DNA of 64,000 nucleotides from Streptomyces tailanensis (GCF_008386495.1 NZ_VTHJ01000025.1:38349-102348); one strand, 5' to 3'; numbered from the stretch's first letter, positions 31,288-40,164 are shown. Translations and numbers: made by a program. The notes: generated from the letters alone by a model not told the origin.

Positions 31288-32298
31288 CTAGGCGATTTCC
31301 TTGCGTACCTCGTCCAGCCGTACCGGCCGCCGCTCTGCCACCGACAGGGTGCAGGCCTCCGCGATCCAGCTGGCCTCGATGGCGTCGGTGACCGTGCAGG
31401 GGGACGTGCGGGTGCCGGCCACGACCTCGGTGAAGGCGGTGAGTTCGGTGCGGTAGGCGGGGGCGAAGCGGTCCATGAAGAAGTTGTGCGGGGGGCCCGG
31501 GGGGAAGGTGACGCCCGGCTCGGCGGAGCGGAGGGCGAGCTGGTTGTCGAGGCCGGCGGCGATGCTGTCCTTCATGCCGTGCACCTCCAGGCGGACGTCG
31601 TAACCGCGGGCGTTGTGACGGGTGTTGGAGATGACGCCGATGGTGCCGTCGTCGAAGGTGAGCAGGGCGGACGCCGTGTCGACGTCACCGGCCTCCTTGA
31701 TGTAGTCCGCGCCCTTGTTGCCGCCCGTCGCGTACACCTCGACGACCTCGCGGCCCGTCACCCAGCGCACGATATCGAAGTCGTGCACCGCGCAGTCCCG
31801 GAAGATGCCGCCCGACACCGCGACGTAGGCCGCCGGCGGCGGGGCGGGGTCCAGCGTTGTCGACCGTACGGTGTGCAGTGCGCCCAACTCGCCGCTGAGT
31901 ACGGCCTTCCTGGCGGCCACACAGCCCGCGTCGAAGCGGCGGTTGTAGCCGATCTGCACCTCGATGCCACTGTCCCGCACGGCGCGCAGCACGGTGAGGC
32001 TCTCCTCGACCGTCTTCGCCACCGGCTTCTCGCAGAACACCGGGATGCCGGCCTCGACCGCGGCGAGGATCAGCCCCGGGTGCGCGTCCGTCGCCGCGGT
32101 GATCACGACACCGTCGATGCCGGAGGCGAACACCGCCTCGGGGGAGTCGGCGACCGTGGCGCCGAACTTCTCGGCGGCCGACGTGGCGGCCGCGGCCACC
32201 GGGTCGGAGACCACCAGCTCCTCCACGACGTCGAGCCCGGCGAGGGTTCCGGCGTGGAAGGCGCCGATACGGCCCAGCCCCAGGATGCCAATGCGCAT
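31288..32298 (-). CDS. Gfo/Idh/MocA-family dehydrogenase (inositol 2-dehydrogenase-like)
   Basis: The product has 336 residues from an ATG preceded by AAAGGGA. The N-terminal Rossmann fold has GILGLGRIGAFHAG for NAD(P). The family motif FCEKPVAKT follows, near 95. A FRDCAVHDFDIVRW segment (near 165-180) holds the catalytic Asp/His of inositol dehydrogenase-type enzymes. It should oxidise a cyclitol or sugar at a ring carbon. It is the last gene of a same-strand set with an SDR and a PhyH-type dioxygenase, all divergent from a LacI regulator, so it probably acts in uptake-induced catabolism of a polyol or modified sugar. The exact substrate cannot be read from the sequence. Confidence 0.85.
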   Translation of the reverse strand: MRIGILGLGRIGAFHAGTLAGLDVVEELVVSDPVAAAATSAAEKFGATVADSPEAVFASGIDGVVITAATDAHPGLILAAVEAGIPVFCEKPVAKTVEESLTVLRAVRDSGIEVQIGYNRRFDAGCVAARKAVLSGELGALHTVRSTTLDPAPPPAAYVAVSGGIFRDCAVHDFDIVRWVTGREVVEVYATGGNKGADYIKEAGDVDTASALLTFDDGTIGVISNTRHNARGYDVRLEVHGMKDSIAAGLDNQLALRSAEPGVTFPPGPPHNFFMDRFAPAYRTELTAFTEVVAGTRTSPCTVTDAIEASWIAEACTLSVAERRPVRLDEVRKEIA

Positions 32299-32379
32299 GA
32301 CCAATGTCCCTTTCGGATGTGCAATGAGGATGTGCGATGAGGTGGAGAGGTGGATACAAGCAGGTCGGGGCGTAACGGG

Positions 32380-33141
32380 TCAGTCGGACGCGCCCATGAC
32401 GTTCTGGTCCCAGTCGATGACCGAACCGGTCACCACGCCACTGCGGTCGGACAGCAGGAAGACGACGAAGTCGGCGATCTCGTCGACCTGGCCCAGCTTG
32501 CCCATCGGCAGGCGCTCGGCGGCCCGCTCCCGCCAGTCGTCGCCCGCCCCGTGGAACTCCCGCTGGATCGCGTCCTCGCCCTCGGTCTCCGTCCAGCCGA
32601 TGTTCAGGTCGTTGATCCGGATCCGGTCCCAGCGGTGGGCGTGGGCGGCGTTGCGCGTCAGGCCCGCCAGGCCCGCCTTCGCGGCGGAGTACGGCGCCAG
32701 GTGCGGCGGGCCGCCGTGCGCGCAGTTCGAGCCGATGTTGACGATCGTGCCGGGAGCCTTCCGGGCCGTCAGATGCGCCACGACCGCCTGCATCGCGAAG
32801 AAGGGCGCGCGCAGATTGATCGCGATGTGGGCGTCGAACAGCTCCGGCGAGGTGTCGAGCAGCGAGCCACGGGAGGTCAGCCCGGCCGCGTTGACCAGGC
32901 TGTCGATACGGCCGTGGGCCTCGATCACCCGCTCCACGCTGCCGCGCACCTGCGCCGGGTCCGTGAGGTCCGCCCGTACGAACGTGGCGCCGGTGTCCGC
33001 CGCCAGCTTCTCGCCGGCCTCGGCGCGACGGCCCGTGAAGGCGACGGTCGCGCCCTCGCGCAGAGCCGCCCGCACGATGCCCTCGCCGACGCCCTGGCTG
33101 CCGCCGTTGACGAGGACGACCTTGTCCTCCAGTAGTGCCAT
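32380..33141 (-). CDS. short-chain dehydrogenase/reductase
   Basis: The product has 253 residues, the normal SDR length. It has the cofactor loop NGGSQGVGEG (a variant of TGxxxGxG), the NAAG-type motif VNAAG near 87, a catalytic Ser/Tyr/Lys set with YSAAK near 155, and the C-terminal VITG-like VVTGSVIDWDQ. RA before DLTDP after the second strand does not allow a sure choice between NAD and NADP. It lies 81 bases upstream of the Gfo/Idh/MocA gene, which it probably shares an mRNA and a pathway with. Confidence 0.85.
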   Translation of the reverse strand: MALLEDKVVLVNGGSQGVGEGIVRAALREGATVAFTGRRAEAGEKLAADTGATFVRADLTDPAQVRGSVERVIEAHGRIDSLVNAAGLTSRGSLLDTSPELFDAHIAINLRAPFFAMQAVVAHLTARKAPGTIVNIGSNCAHGGPPHLAPYSAAKAGLAGLTRNAAHAHRWDRIRINDLNIGWTETEGEDAIQREFHGAGDDWRERAAERLPMGKLGQVDEIADFVVFLLSDRSGVVTGSVIDWDQNVMGASD

Positions 33142-33172
33142 GGGGGAGATTCCTTTCGAACAGTTGCTTGCC

Positions 33173-33223
33173 GCGCATCGATCAGTTGTCGCGTATCGAT
33201 CAGGTACGCGCGCGCATCGATCA
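33173..33223. repeat. three copies of a 12-bp repeat between SDR and PhyH genes
   Basis: GCGCATCGATCA occurs at 33173-33184 and 33212-33223, with GCGTATCGATCA at 33191-33202. The third copy supplies the TGA stop of the PhyH gene (read on the minus strand). They fill most of the 79-bp gap between the two genes. They may be a binding-site array within the operon or a small local duplication. Confidence 0.6.
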
Positions 33224-34387
33224 AGTGCGGCGCCGCTCCGCGCCCGCCCGCAGTTCCTCGCGCAGTCGCTCCGGGCTCCAGCCCTCCGTCACGGCCCGCC
33301 ACAACGTGTCCGCCTGCGACGGCGGGGCCAGTCCGTCGACCGGCGGGTCCCGGTCCAGGTTGGTCGGGAAGGGGTAGCCCTCGGCGGTGGCGGCCACTAC
33401 GTGCCGCAACCAGTCCTCGCCCGCGCCCTCGTCCCGGCGTGCGAGCAGGACCGGGAACAGGGCGTTCGCCATGGCCTCGCGGTCCACGGTCTCCATCGCG
33501 CGGCCGAAGGCGGAGGAGACCTGGAGCAGGTTCGCCATGCGCCTGATGTCCGCGGAGCGGTTGTGTCCGGCGGCGTGGAAGAGCGCGGGATTGAAGAAGA
33601 CCGCGTCGCCCTTGTCCAGGGGGAGCTGGACGTGGTGCTCGTCGAAGTACGCGATGAACTCCGGCAGGCGCCAGGCCAGATAGCCGGGCTCGTACTTCTG
33701 GGAGTGCGGCAGGTACAGGGTCGGGCCGGACTCGACGGGCATGTCGCAGTGGGCCACCGCGCCCTGCAGCGTCAGCACCGGGGAGAGCCGGTGGACGTGC
33801 GCCGGGTACGCGGCCGCCTGCTCCTGGCCGAGGAAGCCGAGGTGGTAGTCGCGGTGCGCGCTCTGCGCCGCCCCGCCCGGGTTGACCACGTTGATCTGGG
33901 AGGTCACCTGGTAGCCGGGGCCGAGCCAGGCCTCGGAGACCAGCGCCAGCATGTCGCCCGCGTAATAGTCGGCGAATGCCTCCGGGGCCCGTACGGCCAT
34001 CTTCTCCAGTGCGTTCCACACGCGGTCGTTGGCGCCGGGCTTCGCGAAGTGGTCGCCGCGGGCCGTGCCGGACGCGCGCTCCTCCTCGATGAGCGCCTCG
34101 AACGCGGCGGTGGCCGCGTCCACGACACCCGGGTCGGTGCAGGCCCGCTTCAGGACGACCACGCCGGGGCCGTCGAGCAGCGCGCGGACGAGGTCCGCCT
34201 GCACCTCACGGCGGTCGGCCGCGGCGCGCAGCCGCTCGCTGTCGTAGACGAGGACGTTCTGTTCGACGCCTTCCGCGTGCGGGTGGTCGCCGAGGTCGGT
34301 GGTGCGCCCGACCAGGGCGCGGAACTCGTCGAGGTCGCAGTCCTTCTCGGACAGCCAGGTCCTCGAGCCCGCGGCGGTCAGGGCCAT
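33221..34387 (-). CDS. phytanoyl-CoA dioxygenase (PhyH) family oxygenase
   Basis: The product has 388 residues. The Fe(II)-binding facial triad is visible: HxD in SAHRDYHLGFLG near 182-184, and the distal His in ALFHAAGHNRS near 263. A downstream RMANLLQ region carries an Arg of the type that binds 2-oxoglutarate. PhyH enzymes hydroxylate small molecules with O2 and 2-oxoglutarate. It is the first gene of the catabolic set and diverges from a LacI regulator 103 bases away, suggesting it oxidises a substrate-derived side chain or ring ahead of the two dehydrogenases. Confidence 0.8.
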   Translation of the reverse strand: MALTAAGSRTWLSEKDCDLDEFRALVGRTTDLGDHPHAEGVEQNVLVYDSERLRAAADRREVQADLVRALLDGPGVVVLKRACTDPGVVDAATAAFEALIEEERASGTARGDHFAKPGANDRVWNALEKMAVRAPEAFADYYAGDMLALVSEAWLGPGYQVTSQINVVNPGGAAQSAHRDYHLGFLGQEQAAAYPAHVHRLSPVLTLQGAVAHCDMPVESGPTLYLPHSQKYEPGYLAWRLPEFIAYFDEHHVQLPLDKGDAVFFNPALFHAAGHNRSADIRRMANLLQVSSAFGRAMETVDREAMANALFPVLLARRDEGAGEDWLRHVVAATAEGYPFPTNLDRDPPVDGLAPPSQADTLWRAVTEGWSPERLREELRAGAERRRT

Positions 34388-34402
34388 GCGGAGTCCTTTC
34401 GC

Positions 34403-34412
34403 AGCGCTTTCG
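34403..34412. promoter_or_regulatory. LacI-type operator half-site candidate
   Basis: AGCGCTTTCG, within the 103-bp region between the divergent PhyH and LacI genes, matches the conserved half of LacI-family operators (GCGCTTTC-like core). The other half is poorly conserved, so the site is tentative. Confidence 0.3.
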
Positions 34413-34490
34413 TCTCTGCCAGTCTTGGGGCGCGGACCCCCTCATACAACCCGCAGAGGCCCCTCAAAAACCCCTCAAGGAAGCGCAGCC

Positions 34491-35543
34491 ATGGGACACC
34501 CCTACACGATCCGTGAGATCGCCCGCCAGGCCGGGCTGAGCCAGGCCACGGTCGACCGGGTCCTCAACGGCCGGGGCGGGGTGCGGGAGAGCACCGCCCG
34601 TGAGGTGCACCAGGCGGTCAGGGATCTGGACCGGCAGCGGACGCAGGTGCGCATCGGCGGCCGTACGTTCATGGTCGACATCGTGATGCAGACGCCGGAC
34701 CGGTTCTCGACGGCGGTCCGGGAGGCGCTGGAGGCCGAACTGCCGTCCCTGCACCCGGCGGTCGTGCGGTCCCGGTTCCACTTCCGGGAGACCGGTTCCG
34801 CCTCGGAAATGGTGAAGGTGCTCGACCGGATCGGCCGGCGCGGCTCGCAGGGCGTGATCCTCAAAGCGCCCGACACGCCGGAGGTCACCGCCGCCGTCGA
34901 ACGCCTGGTCGCGGCCGGCATACCGGTGGTCACCTTCGTGACGGACCTGCCGAGCAGCCCGCGCCGCGCGTATGTGGGCATCGACAACCGGGCCGCGGGG
35001 GCGACCGCCGCGTATCTGCTCCGGCAGTGGCTGGGCGGTCGGCCCGGTGCGGTGCTGGTGACGATCAGCCGGAGTTTCTACCGCAACGAGGAGGAGCGCG
35101 AGATGGGGTTCCGGGCGGCGATGCGGGCCGCCGAGCCGGGGCGGACGCTCGTCGAGGTCACCGACAGCGACGGTCTCGACGCCACGCAGCGGGAGCTCGT
35201 CCTCGACGCGCTGAAGCGGGAGCCCGGCATCGGCGCCGTCTACTCGATCGGCGGCGGCAACACCGCGACCCTCGACGCCTTCGCCGCGCTCGGCCGGGAG
35301 CCGTACGTCTTCGTCGCGCACGACCTCGACCACGACAACACCCGGCTGCTGCGGGAGCACCGGCTCTCCGCCGTGCTCCACCACGATCTCCGCCAGGACA
35401 TGCGCCGCGCCTGCCAGACCATCATGCGCACCCACCACGCCCTGCCGGACGAGGGCCCGTTCCTGCCGTCGACGATCCAGGTGGTGACGCCGTTCAACAT
35501 GCCACCGGGGGTGGGGACCGGGGGCGTTCCGGGGGCGGGATAG
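34491..35543 (+). CDS. LacI-family transcriptional regulator
   Basis: The product has 350 residues from ATG 34491 (MGHPYTIREIARQAGLSQ); an open frame extends upstream but only mirrors PhyH. The LacI helix-turn-helix covers residues 6-27 (IREIARQAGLSQATVDRVLN). A periplasmic-binding-protein-like effector domain follows, with the motifs VGIDNRAAG near 162 and HDLDHDN near 280. It should repress the divergent PhyH-SDR-dehydrogenase genes and itself, being released by a sugar- or polyol-type ligand. Confidence 0.9.
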   Translation: MGHPYTIREIARQAGLSQATVDRVLNGRGGVRESTAREVHQAVRDLDRQRTQVRIGGRTFMVDIVMQTPDRFSTAVREALEAELPSLHPAVVRSRFHFRETGSASEMVKVLDRIGRRGSQGVILKAPDTPEVTAAVERLVAAGIPVVTFVTDLPSSPRRAYVGIDNRAAGATAAYLLRQWLGGRPGAVLVTISRSFYRNEEEREMGFRAAMRAAEPGRTLVEVTDSDGLDATQRELVLDALKREPGIGAVYSIGGGNTATLDAFAALGREPYVFVAHDLDHDNTRLLREHRLSAVLHHDLRQDMRRACQTIMRTHHALPDEGPFLPSTIQVVTPFNMPPGVGTGGVPGAG

Positions 35544-35577
35544 GAGGGACAGCCGGCGTTTCAGGGCTCAGGGAAGG

Positions 35578-36540
35578 TCAGTTCCCCGCCCGGAACGTAC
35601 GCCGGTACGCCAGCGGTGACACGCCGATCGTCGCGTGCAGGTGCTGACGCAGGGACGTGCCGGTGGCGAAGCCGACTCGGGTGGCGATGTCGTCGACCGG
35701 GAGGTCGGTGGATTCGAGGAGGTGGCGGGCGCGGGCCACGCGCTGTTGGACGATCCAGCGGCCGGGGCTCATGCCGACCTCGTCGTTGAAGCGGCGGGCG
35801 AAGGTGCGCAGGCTCATCCGGGCGTGCCGTGCCAGGTCGGCGAGGGCGAGCGGCGCATCGAGGTGTTCCAGTGCCCACTGCCGGGTGGCAGCGGTGCCGT
35901 TGGCCGGGTCCTGCGGCACGGGCTGCTCGATGTACTGGGCCTGGCCGCCCTCCCGCCAGGGCGGCACCACGCACCGCCGGGCCACCCGGTTGGCGACCTC
36001 GCTGCCGTGGTCCTCGCGCAGCAGATGCAGACAGATGTCGATACCGGACGCGGCGCCGGCCGAGGTCAGGAAGTCGCCGTCGTCGACGAACAGCACATCG
36101 GGGTCCAGGTCGACCTTCGGGAAGCGGCGCCGGAACGCCTCGGCGAGCGCCCAGTGCGTGGTGGCGGGGCGACCGTCCAGCAGACCGGCGGCGGCGAGCA
36201 CGAAGGCTCCGGTGCAGATGGACACCAGCCGGGTGCCGGGCCGGATCCGCGCCAGCGCCGCCGTCACAGGGCCCGGCAGCTCGGTCGACATCGACTCGGC
36301 CGCCGCGGGGGACAGTGCGAACGGGGCGACGATCACCGTGTCGGCCGTGTCCAGCACCTCGGGGCCGTGGTCCACGGTGATGGCGAAGTCCGCCGCCGTA
36401 CGCACCGGACCACCGTCGACGGTACAGGTCAGCACCTCGTACAGACCGTCGATGGCGCCGAGGATGCGGCTCGGCATGCCGAGTTCGAAGGGGTACACCC
36501 CGTCGAGCACGAGGACCACGACACGGTGGGTGGATGTCAT
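35578..36540 (-). CDS. GlxA-family regulator (DJ-1/PfpI plus AraC)
   Basis: The product has 320 residues. The N-terminal 190 residues are a DJ-1/PfpI amidotransferase-like sensor with SICTGAFVLAAAGLLDG, where Cys occupies the nucleophile-elbow position. The C-terminal 110 residues are two AraC helix-turn-helix motifs (LADLARHARMSLRTFARRF and DDIATRVGFATGTSLRQHL). This is the AdpA/GlxA class. The ATG at 36540 was chosen because the conserved VVVLVLDGVYPFELG begins right after it. It diverges from a quinone-reductase-like gene, with a TGGCA-type palindrome between them, and is likely its regulator. Confidence 0.9.
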   Translation of the reverse strand: MTSTHRVVVLVLDGVYPFELGMPSRILGAIDGLYEVLTCTVDGGPVRTAADFAITVDHGPEVLDTADTVIVAPFALSPAAAESMSTELPGPVTAALARIRPGTRLVSICTGAFVLAAAGLLDGRPATTHWALAEAFRRRFPKVDLDPDVLFVDDGDFLTSAGAASGIDICLHLLREDHGSEVANRVARRCVVPPWREGGQAQYIEQPVPQDPANGTAATRQWALEHLDAPLALADLARHARMSLRTFARRFNDEVGMSPGRWIVQQRVARARHLLESTDLPVDDIATRVGFATGTSLRQHLHATIGVSPLAYRRTFRAGN

Positions 36541-36583
36541 GCCGGACAGTGTGACACGACGCGTGGCACGATCCCATCGAATG

Positions 36584-36599
36584 ATGGCAATCATGCCAT
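36584..36599. promoter_or_regulatory. TGGCA-type palindrome, candidate GlxA/AraC operator
   Basis: ATGGCAATCATGCCAT has perfect 6-base arms around 4 bases. It lies in the 94-bp gap between divergent regulator and oxidoreductase genes. The arms match the TGGC element known for AdpA, a member of the same regulator family, so it is a good candidate for autoregulation and control of the neighbour. Confidence 0.5.
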
Positions 36600-36634
36600 T
36601 GTCGTGATCGCCGGGCCGTCGCAGGCTGGACGCC

Positions 36635-37609
36635 ATGACGGAAACCACTGAGAACAAGACCGGAGACCGTGCCACCATGCGAGCGATCAGCCAGGACGTC
36701 TTCGGCGGTCCCGAGGTGCTGAAGGAGGTCGAACTGCCGCGACCCGTGCCCGGCCTGAGCGAGATCCTCGTACGGGTACACGCGGCCGGTGTGAACCCGA
36801 CCGACTGGAAGAACCGGGCCTTCGGACTGTGGCACCCCGACCCGCTGTCCGTGCTGGGCTGGGACGTCTCCGGGGCCGTCGAGGAGGTCGGCCTCGGGGT
36901 CACCCTGTTCAAGCCGGGTGACGAGGTGTTCGGGATGCTGCCCTATCCGCACGCGGCGGGCGCGTACGCCGGGTACGCCAAGGCGCCCACCCGCTCCTTC
37001 GCGCTCAAGCCGGCGAACATCGACCACGTCGAGGCCGGTGCCCTGCCGCTGGCCGCGCTCACCGCGTACCAGGCGCTCGTCGACACGGCCGACGTACGGC
37101 CGGGACAGCGTGTCCTGATCCACGCGGCGGCCGGGGGCGTCGGTCATCTCGCCGTGCAGATCGCCAAGGCACGTGGCGCGTACGTCATCGGTACGGCCAG
37201 TGCCGGTAAGCACGAACTGCTGCGCGAGCTGGGGGCGGACGAGCTGATCGACTACCGGACCACGGACTTCGCGGAGGCCGTCTCCGATGTCGATGTGGTC
37301 CTGGACACCCTCGCCGGTGACGTTCGCAGCCGTTCCCTGGACGTTCTGCGGGAGGGCGGGGTGCTCGTCACCATCCTGCCGCTCGGCTACGAGGCGGACG
37401 CCGAGCGGGCCGCCGAGCTGGGCGTTCGGCTGGAGGCCCTGCTCGTCGAGGCCGACCAGGCCGGGATGCGGGCCATCGCCGAGCTGGTGGAGAAGGGGCA
37501 GCTCCGGGCCCGTATCGAGGCGACGTTCCCGCTGGAGGAGGCGGGCAAGGCGCACGCCCTCGGGGAGACCGACCGCACGACCGGGAAGATCGTCCTCACA
37601 GTGCGCTGA
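36635..37609 (+). CDS. zinc-independent NADP-dependent oxidoreductase (quinone reductase-like MDR)
   Basis: The product has 324 residues from ATG 36635; ATG 36677 (MRAISQDVFGGPEVL) is where family similarity begins and may be the true start. It has the MDR layout: GroES-like half with GVNPTDWKNRA and GWDVSGAVEEVG, and a Rossmann half with HAAAGGVGHLAVQIAK. Zinc ligands of alcohol dehydrogenases are absent. Such enzymes reduce quinones or enals with NADPH. It diverges from the GlxA regulator. Confidence 0.85.
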   Translation: MTETTENKTGDRATMRAISQDVFGGPEVLKEVELPRPVPGLSEILVRVHAAGVNPTDWKNRAFGLWHPDPLSVLGWDVSGAVEEVGLGVTLFKPGDEVFGMLPYPHAAGAYAGYAKAPTRSFALKPANIDHVEAGALPLAALTAYQALVDTADVRPGQRVLIHAAAGGVGHLAVQIAKARGAYVIGTASAGKHELLRELGADELIDYRTTDFAEAVSDVDVVLDTLAGDVRSRSLDVLREGGVLVTILPLGYEADAERAAELGVRLEALLVEADQAGMRAIAELVEKGQLRARIEATFPLEEAGKAHALGETDRTTGKIVLTVR

Positions 37610-37646
37610 CTACTCAGGCGCTCTCACTCGCTGGTTCCGGTGTGAC

Positions 37647-37667
37647 GGGGCCCCTGAGCCGGGCCCC
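37647..37667. terminator. bidirectional hairpin between convergent genes
   Basis: GGGGCCC, a 7-base loop, and GGGCCCC form a perfect 7-bp GC stem in the 82-bp gap between the oxidoreductase stop (37609) and the CDP-alcohol phosphotransferase stop (37692). No T run follows, as is usual in Streptomyces. Confidence 0.55.
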
Positions 37668-37691
37668 TCATCACATCGGCTCGCGGAGAGG

Positions 37692-38507
37692 TCAGCTCCT
37701 GACGAGTTCGGCCTCACGCCGCTCGGCGGCGGCCACAACGGGCACGGCCACGTGCATCGGCTCCGGCTCCGACACGGAACCCGTGCCCGTCCGCTCCTCC
37801 CGGGTCCGGAACAGCCAGGCGATGTCCCGGCCGAAGGACCAGAGCAGGGAGCCCAGGGCCAGGGCGACCAGGGCGAAGGTCGCCGTGTACGGCAGCAGCC
37901 CGGACGCGGCGACCAGCAGGAAGACGCCCTGGACGGCCGCGACCGTTTTACGGGCCATGCTGTGCGGGAGGGAACCGTTCAGCCACGGCAGGGCCTTGGC
38001 GGCGGCGACGAAGACGTACCGCATGAGGCCGATCAGCAGCACCCACGGGCCGAGCGACATGGAGACGTACACGCTCAGCACGAGGATCAGGAAGGCGTCG
38101 ACCTCCATGTCGAAGCGGGCGCCCAGCGCGGTCGAGGTGCCCGTCTTGCGGGCCACCTTGCCGTCGACGCCGTCGAGGATCAGGGCCACGGCGGTCAGGC
38201 CGACGAACAGCGAGACCGGCGGCGAGCTCTGGAAGGAGTCGGCGACCAGGGCCGTGACGGCGCCGACGAGTATCGCCCGGCCGAGGGTGACGCGGTTGGC
38301 GGGGCCGAAGGTGCGGGTCCGGGTGCGCAGCAGGGCGCGGTTGAGGACGGCCCAGGTGGCGAGCCCGAAGGCCAGCCCGGTCAGCCAGCCCGCCGGGCCC
38401 AGTCCGATCGCGGTGCCCAGGAAGGCGAGAAGCAGCACCTGGGCACCGGCGCCCACGGTCGTCTCCGAGAGCAACAGCCGGCCGTCGTAAGTGTTGATCA
38501 GGGCCAC
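37692..38507 (-). CDS. CDP-alcohol phosphatidyltransferase-family membrane protein
   Basis: The product has 271 residues from GTG 38507, which has GGAAGG 6 bases ahead. The family signature is intact: DGVDGKVARKTG followed by GARFDMEVDAF, giving the DGxxAR...G...D...D metal and CDP site. There are six or more hydrophobic helices. These enzymes move a phospho-group from a CDP-alcohol to an acceptor alcohol in the membrane. It diverges from a dehydrogenase gene and stands at the edge of the PTPS-GTP cyclohydrolase cluster, whose lipid- or sugar-linked product it might help build. Confidence 0.85.
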   Translation of the reverse strand: MALINTYDGRLLLSETTVGAGAQVLLLAFLGTAIGLGPAGWLTGLAFGLATWAVLNRALLRTRTRTFGPANRVTLGRAILVGAVTALVADSFQSSPPVSLFVGLTAVALILDGVDGKVARKTGTSTALGARFDMEVDAFLILVLSVYVSMSLGPWVLLIGLMRYVFVAAAKALPWLNGSLPHSMARKTVAAVQGVFLLVAASGLLPYTATFALVALALGSLLWSFGRDIAWLFRTREERTGTGSVSEPEPMHVAVPVVAAAERREAELVRS

Positions 38508-38617
38508 CGCAAACCTTCCGAACGTGTGTGTACAGAAACGATCATCGCCGCGTAGCGTGTCCGCGACTCCCACCGCTGCGTACGTGGCGAACCGCTCGAC
38601 CGTTCACGGAGACGCAC

Positions 38618-39598
38618 ATGAAACCGACAGCTCGCTCCTTCTGGCTCCGCTCCCCGGGGCAGGGAGAGATACGTGAGGAGACCCTCTCCGGACCCGCAGA
38701 GGGCAAGGTCATGGTCCGCGCGCTGTACTCCGGTGTCAGCCGGGGTACGGAGACCCTCGTGTTCCGGGGATCGGTGCCCGGGAACCAGTACGCGGCGATG
38801 CGCGCGCCGTTCCAGGAGGGCGAGTTCCCCGCACCCGTGAAGTACGGCTATCTCAGCGTCGGCAGGGTCGAGGAAGGGCCGGACGAACTCGTCGGCAGGA
38901 ACGTCTTCTGCCTGTATCCGCACCAGAGCCGGTACGTCGTCCCGGCGAGCGCGGTCACCGTCGTACCGGAGTCCGTGCCCGCCGCGCGCGCCGTACTGGC
39001 CGGGACTGTCGAGACCGCCGTCAACGCGCTGTGGGACGCGGCGCCCCTCATCGGTGACCGGATCGCCGTCGTGGGCGGCGGCATGGTCGGCTGCTCGGTG
39101 GCCGCGCTGCTGGCCCGCTACCCGGGGGTGCGGGTGCAACTCGTCGACGCCGACCCGGCGCGCGCCGACATCGCCCGCGCGCTCGGCGTGGACTTCGCGC
39201 TGCCGGGGGAGGCTCTGGGGGAGTGCGACCTCGTCGTGCACGCCAGCGCCAACGAGCAAGGGCTCGTACGGTCGCTCGAACTCCTCGCGAACGAGGGCAC
39301 GGTGATCGAGCTGAGCTGGTACGGCGACCGCCGCGTCGCCCTGCCGCTCGGCGAGGCCTTCCACTCGCGCCGGCTCACCATTCGCAGCAGCCAGGTCGGG
39401 ACCGTCTCCCCGGCCGGACGCCCCGGCCGTACGTACGCCGACCGCCTCGCCCTCGCCCTCGAACTCCTCGCCGACGCCCGCTTCGACGCGCTGGTGACCG
39501 GGGAGTGCGCCTTCGAGGAACTCCCTGAAGTCATGCCGAAGCTCGCCAACGGGGAGCTGCCGGGGCTCTGTTACCGGGTCCGGTACGCCGCCGAGTGA
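38618..39598 (+). CDS. zinc-type dehydrogenase-like MDR protein
   Basis: The product has 326 residues from ATG 38618. It starts with a GroES-like fold (VMVRALYSGVSRGTETLVF) and has a Rossmann motif AVVGGGMVGCSVAALLAR near 150. The usual catalytic Cys and the HE pair of zinc alcohol dehydrogenases are replaced, as in 2-desacetyl-2-hydroxyethyl bacteriochlorophyllide dehydrogenase-like and related MDR proteins. Substrate unknown. It is 168 bases upstream of the PTPS homologue on the same strand and diverges from the CDP-alcohol phosphotransferase, with 110 bp between for both promoters. Confidence 0.75.
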   Translation: MKPTARSFWLRSPGQGEIREETLSGPAEGKVMVRALYSGVSRGTETLVFRGSVPGNQYAAMRAPFQEGEFPAPVKYGYLSVGRVEEGPDELVGRNVFCLYPHQSRYVVPASAVTVVPESVPAARAVLAGTVETAVNALWDAAPLIGDRIAVVGGGMVGCSVAALLARYPGVRVQLVDADPARADIARALGVDFALPGEALGECDLVVHASANEQGLVRSLELLANEGTVIELSWYGDRRVALPLGEAFHSRRLTIRSSQVGTVSPAGRPGRTYADRLALALELLADARFDALVTGECAFEELPEVMPKLANGELPGLCYRVRYAAE

Positions 39599-39765
39599 CC
39601 TACCGATGAGTCAGCGCAGCCGCCCCACCCGTCCCTGAACTGCCCGAACGGAACGCTGACCTCACAAGAAACCGCAGAACTCGGCTGAACAACGGGTAGG
39701 GAGCAGCCGTACTACACGGCATGCCCCGGCCCGGGGGCAGACGTACCGCACTGGAGGGTCGTCCG

Positions 39766-40164
39766 TTGTTCAGCATCACCGTCCGCGATCACATCATGAT
39801 CGCCCACAGCTTCCGCGGGGAGGTCTTCGGACCCGCGCAGCGCCTCCACGGCGCCACGTTCCTCGTGGACGCCACCTTCCGGCGCGCCGAGCTGGACGAC
39901 GACAACATCGTCGTAGACATCGGGCTGGCCACGCAGGAACTCGGTGCCGTGGTGAGCGAGTTGAACTACAGAAACCTCGACAACGAGCCGGACTTCGCGA
40001 ACACCAACACCTCGACGGAGTTCCTGGCGAAGGTCATCGCGGACCGGCTCGCCGAGCGGATCCACAAGGGGGCCCTCGGCGAGAACGCCAAGGGCATCGC
40101 GGGAATCACCGTCACCCTGCACGAGTCGCACATCGCCTGGGCGAGTTACGAGCGTGCCCTGTGA
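39766..40164 (+). CDS. 6-pyruvoyltetrahydropterin synthase (PTPS/QueD) homologue with missing active-site residues
   Basis: The product has 132 residues from TTG 39766, chosen because GGAGGG lies 7 bases ahead and homology begins FSITVRDHIMIAHSF. The T-fold framework is kept, but the zinc-binding HGH is HGA (His28, Ala30), and no Cys is present where the catalytic Cys should be (VFGPAQRLHG). A PTPS or QueD reaction is therefore unlikely. This matches what was published for S. coelicolor SCO6650, a structurally solved homologue lacking zinc and the catalytic triad but keeping a pterin-like pocket. It is the first gene of a translationally coupled set; its TGA overlaps the next GTG. Confidence 0.85.
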   Translation: MFSITVRDHIMIAHSFRGEVFGPAQRLHGATFLVDATFRRAELDDDNIVVDIGLATQELGAVVSELNYRNLDNEPDFANTNTSTEFLAKVIADRLAERIHKGALGENAKGIAGITVTLHESHIAWASYERAL

